Source: Nitrospirales bacterium
GTDB lineage: Bacteria > Nitrospirota > Nitrospiria > Nitrospirales > UBA8639
Direction: 5' to 3'
NCBI GenBank assembly: GCA_029261295.1
Contig: JAJDBP010000017.1
Span: forward strand, 186,001 to 250,000
Length of the DNA stretch: 64,000 nt
The translations under genes were made by a program, and so were the position numbers. Below, in pieces: positions 17,553 to 26,358 of the stretch; the first letter of the stretch is position 1, and each line of letters opens with the position of its first letter. The notes beneath the pieces are model-generated. The model saw nothing but the letters and a program-made list of their open reading frames with translations. It had not been told where the DNA came from and did no database searches.

Positions 17553-18506
17553 ATGAGCGGCTTACTTGCCCTTCTCGATGACGTTGCCGCGATTGTCAAA
17601 CTGACGGCTGCGCAACTCGACGACATGGCATCACAGGCAGCGAAGGCCGGGAGCAAGACGGCAGGTGTTGTGATTGACGATGCAGCCGTCACTCCAAAGT
17701 TTGTGACCGGGCTTCCAGCCGCCCGTGAAATCCCTATCGTGGGAAAAATCGCCAGTGGCTCACTCTTCAACAAGCTCGTCATTCTTCTGCCAGCGCTCAT
17801 GTTGTTACATGTTTTCGCCCCATGGATGATCGCTCCGCTTCTCATCTTAGGTGGGGCCTACTTGTGTTTTGAAGGTGCGGAAAAAATTTGGCACGCCCTC
17901 ACACATCATCATGACAAAGGTCCGCAACATGCTACAACCCTCGATGCCGCACATCTCGAAGAACAGCGTGTGAAAGGCGCGATTAAGACCGACTTTATTC
18001 TGTCCTCGGAAATCATGACCATTGCGCTGGCGTCTATCAGCAATGGCAGTCTTTGGGAAATGGCAGGCGTTCTTGCGGTGGTCGCCGTCATGATGACAGT
18101 TCTGGTCTATGGTGCGGTTGCCCTTCTCGTCAAGATTGATGATGCGGGGCTACGCCTCAGCGAATCGAGTGAAATGGAGATGGTACGAGCCTTCGGACGC
18201 GGCCTTGTGACTTCGATGCCAACGGTCTTGAAAGTCATCTCGATTATTGGGACGGCGGCCATGCTGTGGGTGGGCGGAAGTATTGTGGTCCACGGCCTGC
18301 ACGAAGTTGGTTGGTCTTGGCCCTATGACACGATTCAAGCCATTGCCGACGCAGGTTCAGGCCGTGCTGCGTCGGGTCCTGTGGTGTGGCTCATCACGGC
18401 CTTTTGTGATGCAGTGGTTGGGTTTTTACTCGGATTATTGTTAATGCCCATTGTAAACGCTCTTCTCAAGCCCTTTGCCCTACTTTTCCCTGAAAAAATC
18501 GGATAG
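17553..18506 (+). CDS. DUF808 (YedI-like) inner-membrane protein
   Basis: 317 residues, the normal length for this family. The N-terminus 'SGLLALLDDVAAIVKLTAAQLDD' and the 'TPKFVTGLPAAREIPIVGKIA' segment are diagnostic. About six hydrophobic segments follow, with a conserved 'GAYLCFEGAEKIWH' between the first two. Function of YedI/DUF808 is not established. It stands alone on its strand, with a gap on each side; no partner gene suggests a role. Confidence 0.85.
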   Translation: MSGLLALLDDVAAIVKLTAAQLDDMASQAAKAGSKTAGVVIDDAAVTPKFVTGLPAAREIPIVGKIASGSLFNKLVILLPALMLLHVFAPWMIAPLLILGGAYLCFEGAEKIWHALTHHHDKGPQHATTLDAAHLEEQRVKGAIKTDFILSSEIMTIALASISNGSLWEMAGVLAVVAVMMTVLVYGAVALLVKIDDAGLRLSESSEMEMVRAFGRGLVTSMPTVLKVISIIGTAAMLWVGGSIVVHGLHEVGWSWPYDTIQAIADAGSGRAASGPVVWLITAFCDAVVGFLLGLLLMPIVNALLKPFALLFPEKIG

Positions 18507-18898
18507 CAGCAAGACGTAAGTAACCACTAACTGGGGGAAGCATCCTCAAACAAAAGGTTCAACCCGGTGAGGGGGATCTGAAATGTTTTAGTTGATAGTT
18601 TAATTTCTATACCAGATTTGTAAGGTCTCTACATCCGGAAATTCCCACAGAACCGTCCAACCCTCCAGCCGACTTCCTTACACTACCTGTTTCGTTTCAG
18701 ATGCCGCTAAGGGTTTGCCCCCGGCTTGTTCGTCCTGTTTGTGATGTGAATATCTCACCCCGTCAAACAATCCTAGGTTCCTAAAAAAAAATTCACTGGT
18801 CTGTAACAAAAGCTCCTCCCGTCATACTAAGCCTTATAGGTAAACAGATCTGTCTACTAAGATCACAACAACATTCACATTAACTAGGGAGATTCATC
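18507..18898. other. Intergenic, no gene seen
   Basis: About 390 bases without a credible frame. The last bases contain AGGGAG, the ribosome binding site for the YHS gene. The run of A near 18783-18790 is not preceded by a convincing stem. No terminator or promoter is assigned. Confidence 0.5.
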
Positions 18899-19357
18899 AT
18901 GAACATCTCAAAAGTTTTGTTACCAGCAATTGTCTTATTGGTGTCTGTCGTAGCCACACCGGTTTTCGGACAGGACGTGACCCACAGCACTCCAGGAATC
19001 AGTGGCTATGATCCTGTGGCCTACTTCACCGATGGGAAAGCCATGAAAGGAAGTGGCTATCATGTAACCGAATACAATGGTGTGACTTACACTTTTGCCT
19101 CTAGAGATCACAAAGAATTGTTCCAGGGAAACCCCGAAAAGTATGTGCCGGCATACGGAGGGTACTGCGCTTATGGCGTGGCAGTTGGCAAAAAGTTTGT
19201 ATCCGATCCCGAAGCCTGGAAAGTCGTCAACGGCACGCTGTATTTGAATCTGGATAAGGGTATCCAGAGCAAATGGCTCAAGGATGTCCCGGGCTATATC
19301 AAAAAATCTGAGGCCAACTGGAAAGAGATTAAAAACAAAGCCCCAGCAGACTTATAA
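18899..19357 (+). CDS. Exported YHS-domain protein
   Basis: 152 residues with a clear signal peptide (about 1-24, ending VFG/Q). The YHS core is visible: 'ISGYDPVAYFTDGKAM', 'YHVTEYNGVTYTFASRDHKELF' and 'YVPAYGGYCAYGVAVGKK', where the single cysteine may bind metal. YHS domains occur in metal-handling proteins, so periplasmic metal or redox sensing is an inference. It is a single-gene transcription unit: RBS upstream and a strong terminator directly after the stop. Confidence 0.85.
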   Translation: MNISKVLLPAIVLLVSVVATPVFGQDVTHSTPGISGYDPVAYFTDGKAMKGSGYHVTEYNGVTYTFASRDHKELFQGNPEKYVPAYGGYCAYGVAVGKKFVSDPEAWKVVNGTLYLNLDKGIQSKWLKDVPGYIKKSEANWKEIKNKAPADL

Positions 19358-19365
19358 AGAAAAGG

Positions 19366-19402
19366 AAAATTGTCCGTGGGTTTACTCCCACGGGCAATTT
19401 TT
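19366..19402 (+). terminator. Rho-independent terminator of the YHS gene
   Basis: A 15-base stem (19366-19380 with 19387-19401) containing one G-U pair, a 6-base TTTACT loop, and a run of T on the 3' side. It starts 8 bases after the YHS stop codon. Confidence 0.9.
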
Positions 19403-19829
19403 CAACCAAATCTCCCCTAACTACTTTCTTGAAAACCCCACGATCATAAACTAATCAGTCCCCTTAGGATGAAAGAACCGACTCGATAAAAAAGGCTGGG
19501 AGCAGGTCTGTCGTTATGGGTATCCGTTTATTCTTCTTTTTTTAGGGAGTCCTCAGGATGAGAATTCGTCAACTATGGTGACGTTTCAACCTAGGGGAAC
19601 CCCAAGAAACAAGAAATTTATTAAAAATTACCAACTTTCTTCGCCCTTAGACGAATCCCTTTAACTTGAGCCGATTGTTCCACGCCATTGACACTTCGTA
19701 GCGCCTTTGCTACTTATCATTTTGTTCTACGTAGCTGTTGCATTTTTCCTCCCCCGTGATTACGCTGCTTACCTTTTGTACGCAGAACCCCTTTCTTAGG
19801 ATGCACGACCTATTAGGAGGCTACAGGCT
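19403..19829. other. Intergenic, no gene seen
   Basis: Over 400 bases without a credible gene. AGGAGG at 19815-19820 is the ribosome binding site of the next gene. The promoter for that gene should lie here but I see no clear -35/-10 pair. Confidence 0.5.
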
Positions 19830-20519
19830 TTGAAATTTTTGATTCCCCTTGTCTTGTTATCATTTTCCTTTGTCGCCTTGCCTGGCCAATTGGGGGCCGC
19901 GGTTGGTGACGTCAACTACATCTCGGATGTCCTAAAAGTACCAATGCGTAGTGGGCCATCCAGTGGGCATCGAATTATTCACCAAGGCCTTCCTAGTGGG
20001 ACACACTTGACGATTATGGCTCTAGATGAGGCGGCCGGGTTCACCCAAGTTAAAACCCTGAAAGGCCTGGAAGGTTGGGTGAGGTCTCAGTATCTCATCG
20101 TCCAACCCATCGCACGCGTCAAACTCGCTACTGCCGAAAAACGGCTTCAAAACCTTAAGGCTAAAATCGAGAAAGAACGCCAAGCACTGACGAATATTCA
20201 GTCTAAGCACAAAGATAGCGAGGGCACCAACAAAACTCTGAATGCTCAGGTAGAAGCCCTGACCAAAGAACTCACGGAATTGAAGGTTGTATCTGCAAAT
20301 CCTGTCAAAGAACATGCTCGCAACGTCGAACTGACCAAACAGAACACTCTCTTAGTTGGCCAAGTGGAGGAGTTATCCTCTAAAAACAGACAATTGGAAT
20401 CTAACGTCCAACTCAAATGGCTTCTGTACGGTGGGGCTCTAGTCCTTATCGGCTTGATATTTGGACTTGTCCTTAAAAAACGCCCCAAGCCACAGGCCAG
20501 TTTTTCCCGCTATACGTAA
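19830..20519 (+). CDS. SH3-domain coiled-coil membrane protein (TIGR04211/YgiM-like)
   Basis: 229 residues. Signal peptide (1-23), then a bacterial SH3 domain (about 27-92: 'LKVPMRSGPSSGHRII' through 'GLEGWVRSQYLI'), a long coiled coil (about 100-190), and a C-terminal membrane helix (about 198-217) with a basic tail. This is the layout of YgiM and TIGR04211 proteins, thought to act in the periplasm near the cell wall; precise role unknown. The start codon is TTG, 9 bases after AGGAGG. The alternative internal starts would cut the signal peptide. Confidence 0.82.
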   Translation: MKFLIPLVLLSFSFVALPGQLGAAVGDVNYISDVLKVPMRSGPSSGHRIIHQGLPSGTHLTIMALDEAAGFTQVKTLKGLEGWVRSQYLIVQPIARVKLATAEKRLQNLKAKIEKERQALTNIQSKHKDSEGTNKTLNAQVEALTKELTELKVVSANPVKEHARNVELTKQNTLLVGQVEELSSKNRQLESNVQLKWLLYGGALVLIGLIFGLVLKKRPKPQASFSRYT

Positions 20520-20562
20520 AGGCCTATCTCAAAAGAACAGGCATCCCTAGAAGTAGGCCTTT
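20518..20562. terminator. Stem-loop between convergent genes
   Basis: AAAGGCCT at 20518-20525 and AGGCCTTT at 20555-20562 form an 8-base stem with a long (29-base) loop, lying between the stops of two convergent genes. It may act in both directions, but the loop is long and no T run follows, so this is tentative. Confidence 0.35.
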
Positions 20563-20567
20563 GCAGT

Positions 20568-21002
20568 TTATTGCAAAGCTTCAAGGGTTGTTCTGAGCTC
20601 CTGAACCTCTGTTTTAAATAAGGTGAGATGTTCATCCCGTTGAGGCTGCGTATCTTTGAAGGACCAAAGCCGCTTAAAAATTGCCCACAGTTCTTTGTTA
20701 TGGGTCACCGCTAAATCGTAGGCAGGTGTCGCCCGTTTGGCTTCATCCACACAGCACAACGAATTGTCGAACGCATGAAATTGGTTATGCAGATCATCTA
20801 AAGGCTGATCATAGCCTGCCCCACCTTTTGACGCGTCCGCACTGGCTTCCATCATCTTCGTGAGATTAATCACCGTTTCAACGCTGCTGGCTCCTTTGGC
20901 TTTCGCAGCATAGTCATCCGCACGTGGATAGAAGACATAACTGCACCCACTCAGCCCAACAACCAATGCTGCTGTGGCGACAACCGCTAGAATCTTTTGC
21001 AT
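20568..21002 (-). CDS. Small lipoprotein of unknown function
   Basis: 144 residues from ATG 21002, which follows GGGAGGGA; a frame-opening codon at 21035 lacks a site. The signal peptide ends in a lipobox LSGC (Cys20), giving a lipid-anchored protein. The mature part is helical and soluble, with a 'SLCCVDEA' cysteine pair and many charged residues. No enzyme motif is seen and I do not recognise the family. It converges with the SH3 protein gene. Confidence 0.75.
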   Translation of the reverse strand: MQKILAVVATAALVVGLSGCSYVFYPRADDYAAKAKGASSVETVINLTKMMEASADASKGGAGYDQPLDDLHNQFHAFDNSLCCVDEAKRATPAYDLAVTHNKELWAIFKRLWSFKDTQPQRDEHLTLFKTEVQELRTTLEALQ

Positions 21003-21113
21003 ACATCCCTCCCTGGTTAATCTGAAAAACTTCAAGAATATTTCTAGTTGATCAAAATATTAGCTTATCTGGTAAGGTAGAGTCATACGCCATTTTTATG
21101 AGGAGAACCCAAT

Positions 21114-21848
21114 ATGGTCAAACACCCTGTCGTTTCAAGAGAGAAATGGCTCGTGGCTCGCCAGGAGCTCTTGCGTAAAGAAAAGGCCTTTACTCAACAG
21201 CGCGATCAGTTAAGTCAGGACCGGCGTGAATTACCATGGGTCAAAATGGAAAAAGATTATGTATTTGATACGCCGAAAGGGAAAACGACCTTATCCGACC
21301 TGTTTGACCATCGAAGCCAACTCCTGGTGTATCATTTTATGTTTGGCCAGGATTGGGAGGAAGGCTGCCCAAGTTGCTCGTTTTTAGCTGACAATTTTAA
21401 TGGCATTGATATACATCTCAACCACCGTGATGTGACCTTCCTGGCTATTTCTCAAGCTCCTTTAGCCAAGCTTGAAGCCTATCAAGCTCGAATGAGCTGG
21501 ACCTTTCCCTGGGTATCCTCCTTGGGCAATGATTTTAATCCAGACTTTCATGTGTCATTTACCTCGGAAGAAATTGCAAAGAAGGACGTCTATTACAACT
21601 ACCAGAAGGGGCCACAATCCAGCCAGGAAATGCCTGGTGCCAGCGTATTTTTTAAAGATGAAACCGGAATCATCTACCATACCTACTCCACCTATGCACG
21701 AGGATTGGACATCTTGATTGGTGCCTACAACTTCTTAGATTTAGTTCCAAAGGGCAGGGATGAAGACCACCTCTCATGGCCAATGGAATGGGTGCGGCAT
21801 CATGACAAATACGAAGATGCACAGAAAAAAAACGGTTGCTGCCACTAA
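21114..21848 (+). CDS. DUF899 thioredoxin-like protein
   Basis: 244 residues. The DUF899 signature is complete: 'REKWLVARQELLRKEKAFT' at the N-terminus, 'LLVYHFMFGQDWEEGCPSCS' in the middle and 'TYARGLDILIGAYNFLD' near the end. The family has an AhpC/thioredoxin fold and the CPSC pair resembles a redox-active site, but enzymatic activity is not established. It ends 24 bases before the ferredoxin-MBL gene on the same strand, so the two are probably co-transcribed, hinting at a redox job. Confidence 0.87.
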   Translation: MVKHPVVSREKWLVARQELLRKEKAFTQQRDQLSQDRRELPWVKMEKDYVFDTPKGKTTLSDLFDHRSQLLVYHFMFGQDWEEGCPSCSFLADNFNGIDIHLNHRDVTFLAISQAPLAKLEAYQARMSWTFPWVSSLGNDFNPDFHVSFTSEEIAKKDVYYNYQKGPQSSQEMPGASVFFKDETGIIYHTYSTYARGLDILIGAYNFLDLVPKGRDEDHLSWPMEWVRHHDKYEDAQKKNGCCH

Positions 21849-21872
21849 GGTAGTCTGCCCACAAGATGCGTC

Positions 21873-22757
21873 ATGGCCAAACTTTCCAAGCGATTAGATA
21901 CCAACGTCGAAGGGAATTTTTTTGTTGATTCGACCTGTATCGACTGCGATACCTGTCGACAATTAGCTCCGTCGACGTTTGTCGAAAATGGGGACTATTC
22001 TGCCGTTTTCGAACAGCCCCAATCTGTAGAGGAAGAACTCTCTGCCTACCAAGCCCTCATAGCTTGTCCGGTTGGATCTATCGGCACGGTTAAGAAAGAT
22101 TCCAATATTTTCTCAAAAGCTCAAACCTCTTTTCCATTATCCATAGAAGACGGTGTGTATTATGTGGGGTTTAATTCGGAGAAATCCTTTGGAGCCCATA
22201 GCTATTTTATCCAGCATCCTGAAGGAAACTGGTTAATCGATTCTCCTCGTTATCTCAAGCAGCTTGAACATGCGTTTGAAGCGCTCGGGGGTATTCGGTA
22301 CATCTTTCTGAGTCATGAGGATGACGTTGCGGAGGCTACCCGGTATGCCAAAATCTTTAACGCCACACGAATTATTCATCGTGCTGATTCTCATGCCATG
22401 CCTGATGCGGAACGAATCATTGAGGGCAGAGATCGCGTTGAAGTGGAACCAGAGTATGTGTGTATCCCCGTTCCAGGGCATACAGCAGGCAGCATGGCCT
22501 TACTCTACAAGAAACGATTTCTGTTTTCCGGCGATCATCTTTGGTGGAACCGTACTGATCAACAACTGGGAACCCCAAAAAACTTGGTGTGGGATGATGG
22601 ACTCTTAGAACAATCGATCAGAACACTCTGTGATGACCCTTTTGAGTGGGTCTTACCAGGACATGGAGAACGCATTCATTTGCCTTATCATGCCATGAAA
22701 TCAGCTGTCGAACAGCTTATTCAACGCCGCTGGCCAATCCAATCCTCTCCCATGTAA
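21873..22757 (+). CDS. Ferredoxin-metallo-beta-lactamase fusion
   Basis: 294 residues. An N-terminal ferredoxin-like domain (about 1-75) with cysteines in CxDCDTC and a later 'ACPVGSIG' could hold one Fe-S cluster. The rest is an MBL-fold hydrolase: 'SHEDDVAEA' replaces the usual HxHxDH, while GHTAGS, SGDH and GHGER are kept. The missing first histidines make a standard di-zinc site doubtful; a mono-metal or iron site is possible. The order and spacing with DUF899 suggest a two-gene unit. Activity unknown. Confidence 0.8.
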   Translation: MAKLSKRLDTNVEGNFFVDSTCIDCDTCRQLAPSTFVENGDYSAVFEQPQSVEEELSAYQALIACPVGSIGTVKKDSNIFSKAQTSFPLSIEDGVYYVGFNSEKSFGAHSYFIQHPEGNWLIDSPRYLKQLEHAFEALGGIRYIFLSHEDDVAEATRYAKIFNATRIIHRADSHAMPDAERIIEGRDRVEVEPEYVCIPVPGHTAGSMALLYKKRFLFSGDHLWWNRTDQQLGTPKNLVWDDGLLEQSIRTLCDDPFEWVLPGHGERIHLPYHAMKSAVEQLIQRRWPIQSSPM

Positions 22758-22785
22758 TTTCAGGATCGGACCTGAAAATTTAAGG

Positions 22786-23739
22786 TCATTGTCCTATAAC
22801 TTCTGTCGGATAAATTTTGACCGATAGTGCATCGTGATCACTCAGTACGTCTTTTAACGGAAGAAATTGGGGATGTTCCGTTCGCAAATTTCTGGCTGCG
22901 ATTAGGTCTGGACCATTTTGCTGAATCAATATTAACTGATTGGCATTAAGAAATTCTTCCAATATTTCCTTATCTTGCTCTTCTTTTTTAGGGCGTAAAT
23001 TCGAATCCATTCCAATCAGAAGCGGGGCATCGCTGGGGACAAGCTGCTTCAGTGCGACCGTAATCTGACGAAGCTGCAATGTTCGAGCGTTAATACTGTC
23101 CTGACCACGACCCGCGTCCATGTGGCTATTCAAGACCCAAAACTTTGGAAATTGTACAAGGTGAAATCCTTTAGAGAAGAAGTCATCCGCTTTGTTCAGG
23201 TCGGTATTCCATCCAGCGAAGGCCTCATAAGGTTCGGAATGAACGGACATGGGTTGTTCTTGTGCCAGGATAAGCAAACCCGGACTCAAACAAATCTCAC
23301 ACGTCCATCTCAACGGCCACCAATCCCCGCCCCCGCCCTCGGTAAATAGTGGATGATTGGACCACGCATGTTGCGTGTAGCGCGCAATTTGCGTGGGGCG
23401 CACAAAGGCTTCTTGTAACAGCACCAGATCATACTGAGACACAACGTCGCTGATGCACGAAATTTCTTCTTCCGAATGCCCCTTGCTTGAGAAGATCGAG
23501 CCTTGCAGCAAGCGATCATGAATATTCCATACCAAGACCTGCAACCCATCACCCTTGTCGGTATCTGAACGAGCCCCTTCCCCAATGCCGGCCTGTTGTT
23601 GCCAATTGATGTGACAGTCGGCTGTTAGCTCTGGCTTGGTCTCCATGGTCCCTACACAAGCATTCAAGAACATCACTCCCACCAGATATCCTAAAAACAT
23701 TCTCTGTCCCGAAGTCTGCCGTACCTTTACGAGGGTCAT
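22786..23739 (-). CDS. Endonuclease/exonuclease/phosphatase-family lipoprotein
   Basis: About 317 residues from ATG 23739 (AGGA 8 bases upstream). The signal segment 'FLGYLVGVMFLNAC' ends in a lipobox-like cysteine. EEP-fold motifs are present: 'LVWNIHD' near the start, 'LLQEAF' with the metal-binding Glu, 'NSHMDAG' with the catalytic His, 'IGMDSNLRP' and a final 'LSDHDAL'. The family cleaves phosphodiesters in nucleic acids, phosphoinositides or sphingomyelin; exported bacterial members vary, so substrate is open. A downstream start at 23700 would still keep the lipobox. Confidence 0.8.
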   Translation of the reverse strand: MTLVKVRQTSGQRMFLGYLVGVMFLNACVGTMETKPELTADCHINWQQQAGIGEGARSDTDKGDGLQVLVWNIHDRLLQGSIFSSKGHSEEEISCISDVVSQYDLVLLQEAFVRPTQIARYTQHAWSNHPLFTEGGGGDWWPLRWTCEICLSPGLLILAQEQPMSVHSEPYEAFAGWNTDLNKADDFFSKGFHLVQFPKFWVLNSHMDAGRGQDSINARTLQLRQITVALKQLVPSDAPLLIGMDSNLRPKKEEQDKEILEEFLNANQLILIQQNGPDLIAARNLRTEHPQFLPLKDVLSDHDALSVKIYPTEVIGQ

Positions 23740-24078
23740 AACGCATATCCTGTTCGTACGTATATATTCTGAGTAGGGTCTGTTCTTACCATACCCAGCC
23801 AAATTCCATCTAGTAAGAGGATGAGGTAGCACCGAAGTTCAATTGAACATTTGATTAATCGGTACCATTTCCATCCGGCTATAGTTTTTTAAACTGTGGC
23901 TTGCTCAAGTCGTTGAATGAAGATTAGGATTTATCTGTGTATTGTCTTATCGCACTGAAGACCCCCTTCTTACTCTCTTCTTAAAAGACAAGGGGCATGC
24001 TGAATTAACTCCATCCATAATGTTGGGGACAATTCATCCTTGCACCCCTGTCAATCTTTCATTAAAGGAGATAACACA
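23740..24078. other. Divergent intergenic region
   Basis: Lies between the minus-strand EEP lipoprotein and the plus-strand NTF2-like gene. Contains AAAGGAG just before 24079. No gene or clear palindrome seen. Confidence 0.5.
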
Positions 24079-24456
24079 ATGTCAGCCATGGAAATTGGTG
24101 AAAAACTCGTCGCTCTTTGTCAGCAAGGGAAAAACCAAGAGGCCATCGATGCGCTCTATAGTCCCAACATCGTCAGTGTAGAGGCGATGGCCATGCCAAA
24201 CATGAGTCAAACACAAACGGGAATTGACGCGATTAAAGCGAAAAATGCCTGGTGGGCCGATAACCATGAGATTCATGGAGGAGAAGTGAAAGGACCCTAT
24301 CCCAATGGCAATCAGTTTATTGTCCATTTCACGTTCGATGTCACACCCAAACATACGGGCAAACGTATGACTATGGAGGAAATGGGCCTCTTCACCATCG
24401 AGAATGGGAAAATTTCGAAAGAAGAATTTTTCTACTCAATGGGTGATTGTAGCTAG
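24079..24456 (+). CDS. SnoaL/NTF2-like protein
   Basis: 125 residues. The start at 24079 has AAAGGAG upstream; an in-frame ATG at 24040 has none. The sequence fits the NTF2-like cone fold: an N-terminal helix pair with 'ALYSPNIVSVEA', then 'GIDAIKAKNAWWADNHEIHG', then long beta strands ending 'EFFYSMG'. Such proteins are small isomerases, hydrolases or binding proteins; no catalytic residue pattern allows a substrate to be named. Cytoplasmic, apparently a single gene. Confidence 0.8.
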   Translation: MSAMEIGEKLVALCQQGKNQEAIDALYSPNIVSVEAMAMPNMSQTQTGIDAIKAKNAWWADNHEIHGGEVKGPYPNGNQFIVHFTFDVTPKHTGKRMTMEEMGLFTIENGKISKEEFFYSMGDCS

Positions 24457-24667
24457 AGAAAAACCTCGTCGGCTTGAAAGCATTACTCCCCCATAACGGA
24501 AGCCATATAAAGACAGCCTAGACGCGTCGCTGAGGGAACCAGGCACAGGAAGGTCATCTCTCTAGAACCTGCAATAGAAAAAAAGAATAAAGTCTATCTA
24601 CGATTCGCCTACTAGTCAGGAACCAGAATGGATCGTGGATTCTATTCTACTCATGGCGTTGCTTACC

Positions 24668-25696
24668 CTAGGGGCTGACAATGACATCAACATAGACGGG
24701 AAGACTGTCAGCACCTTGGGTATCTGTCGCGCGGAGCTTAAAACGAAATGAACGGGATTCAGCCACCAGGGGGGCCAAGAATTTTGGTTGGGCTGAATAC
24801 GGATCGAGGAGAGGAACCTTGCTTCCACGAATTTGGGACCAGCGGTACTGCAGTGACCCGCCTTCTGGATCATAACTCTTCAAACCCCGTAAGGTCACTC
24901 GTTCTCCTGCCGAAACCGATTGCGAATTCCCGGCATCCGCCACCGGTGGTTGGTTAGAGGTATCGTTGACCTCAACAATAATCTCAAGGGTAGCAATTTT
25001 ATCTCGGTTTTTTACGGTGAGTACTGATGTTCCATTTCCTGTCAACCGCAGGACTCCGTCTTGACTAATGCTAACAACCGATTCGTCGTCAGACACATAG
25101 GTTGTTCCGGTGGAATGGCGACGAAGGGCACGCGTGATTCCATCAGAGAAAAATCCACTTACCGGCAATTCAAATGTTGTTCCCAACGCATCCAACTGGT
25201 CATAAACTCTTACTCCGCCGGCGCGCCCAAATCGAAGCGGTTTGTTGGTTTGAAATTCAATGTCCAGAAGTTCGGCATTTGGTTCGATTTGAATGAGAAC
25301 TTCATCGAAGATGGCCTCGAGTGCGACTTTCGATTGCCGCCCTCCTTGTTCAGCCACCGCAAGAAGTCGATAGGTTCCGATGGCTTCTTCGGGAACCAAG
25401 AGATTCCCACCAAAGGGGGGCGTGTGTTTAACTGTGGAAACAAGGGCCAATTTCTCTTCGACTAATGCCTTGAGCATATCTTCCTCTTCCCCATACCAAT
25501 AATAGTTCACCTTGGTGACACCGGGAAGATCCCCCAATTCCATCTCAACAGGAATACGATCTCCAGCTCGGTGGATACTAGCTGGTTGTGGCTCACGAAT
25601 TGAAAAAGCCCAGCTCTCCTGGGTGAAGCCCATAATACAAATGGCCAGGACAGTAGAGAACACTACCCTTTTAGAGAAAAACCATATCTGGCACAT
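24668..25696 (-). CDS. Exported protein with C-terminal PKD-type domain
   Basis: 342 residues from ATG 25696, which has AGGAG upstream; an ATG at 25717 lacks one. Signal peptide about 1-31 (ending WAF). The middle contains an Ig-like region with 'YVSDDESVVSISQDGVLRL', a Big_2-type repeat. The C-terminal part 'PPVADAGNSQSVSAGERVTL' to 'YRWSQIRG' is a PKD/REJ domain. This is a beta-sandwich surface or periplasmic protein for adhesion or carbohydrate binding by analogy; no enzyme domain is present. Standing alone on its strand. Confidence 0.8.
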   Translation of the reverse strand: MCQIWFFSKRVVFSTVLAICIMGFTQESWAFSIREPQPASIHRAGDRIPVEMELGDLPGVTKVNYYWYGEEEDMLKALVEEKLALVSTVKHTPPFGGNLLVPEEAIGTYRLLAVAEQGGRQSKVALEAIFDEVLIQIEPNAELLDIEFQTNKPLRFGRAGGVRVYDQLDALGTTFELPVSGFFSDGITRALRRHSTGTTYVSDDESVVSISQDGVLRLTGNGTSVLTVKNRDKIATLEIIVEVNDTSNQPPVADAGNSQSVSAGERVTLRGLKSYDPEGGSLQYRWSQIRGSKVPLLDPYSAQPKFLAPLVAESRSFRFKLRATDTQGADSLPVYVDVIVSP

Positions 25697-26085
25697 AAGG
25701 CTCCTGTCATGGAACATGACAACACGCTATTCACCTTCCACATTATACCTCTTTCCCTTCAGGAATGGAGAAGATCTTTTTCTCGAAGTCATTGAACATT
25801 TTCAGGCATTATTTTCGTCTGAAATTTCATGACGAAAAAACAGATGCCTGATATTTCTCAAAACATTTCTAGTGCTAAATGACGCCACAACCCTATCGAA
25901 GTACACCCGACCCCTTCATTCTCCAAATCTTCCTGATAAAAATGTTTCTATTCAAGCAGCAAGTAGGGCAAACATTCGTCGTTATATATATATATATGGT
26001 TCCCCCAAAATAAGGGAATACTGAAACAGGGGATTGGATCTTACTCGATAAAACTATCGGCGGATGGCATAACCTGCGGTTCACG
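25697..26085. other. Intergenic with short TA repeat
   Basis: No gene supported. A simple TA dinucleotide run lies near 25984-25997. Position between two minus-strand genes means it should hold the promoter of the PKD gene. Confidence 0.5.
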
Positions 26086-26358
26086 CTAGCTAGTGTGAAG
26101 ACCCCACAGCTTTCCATAAGATGGCGGAAATGTGACAGTCCATTTTGAAATGGTAGATTGTTGAATAAATTGTTTGATCAAAGCCACTCCATCGCAATCC
26201 ATGAAAGTCACGTCATTCATATCGATGGAGATATGCTGCGGATCAAGACGTTCGGCCTCTTTCATCACGGTTTGAAACTTGCGCCGCGCTTGAAAATCAA
26301 ATGCACCTGCAAGCGTTAACTTTGTTGTTCCAGTTCCGGAGATGGAAGTGATGGTCAT
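26086..26358 (-). CDS. STAS-domain protein
   Basis: 90 residues making one STAS domain, the fold of anti-sigma-factor antagonists. Typical strands 'TKLTLAGAFDFQARRKF' and 'ISIDMNDVTFMDCDGVALI' are seen. The loop that carries the phosphorylated serine in SpoIIAA-type proteins (DSSG) is DCDG here (54-57), so the phosphosite is Asp56. It may be a constitutive form, or act in a pathway without phosphorylation. No anti-sigma kinase or phosphatase gene is next to it. Confidence 0.8.
   Translation of the reverse strand: MTITSISGTGTTKLTLAGAFDFQARRKFQTVMKEAERLDPQHISIDMNDVTFMDCDGVALIKQFIQQSTISKWTVTFPPSYGKLWGLHTS

Noticed and set aside
25984-25997. TA dinucleotide run as a regulatory element
   Set aside because: Simple repeat with no position or symmetry linking it to a promoter.
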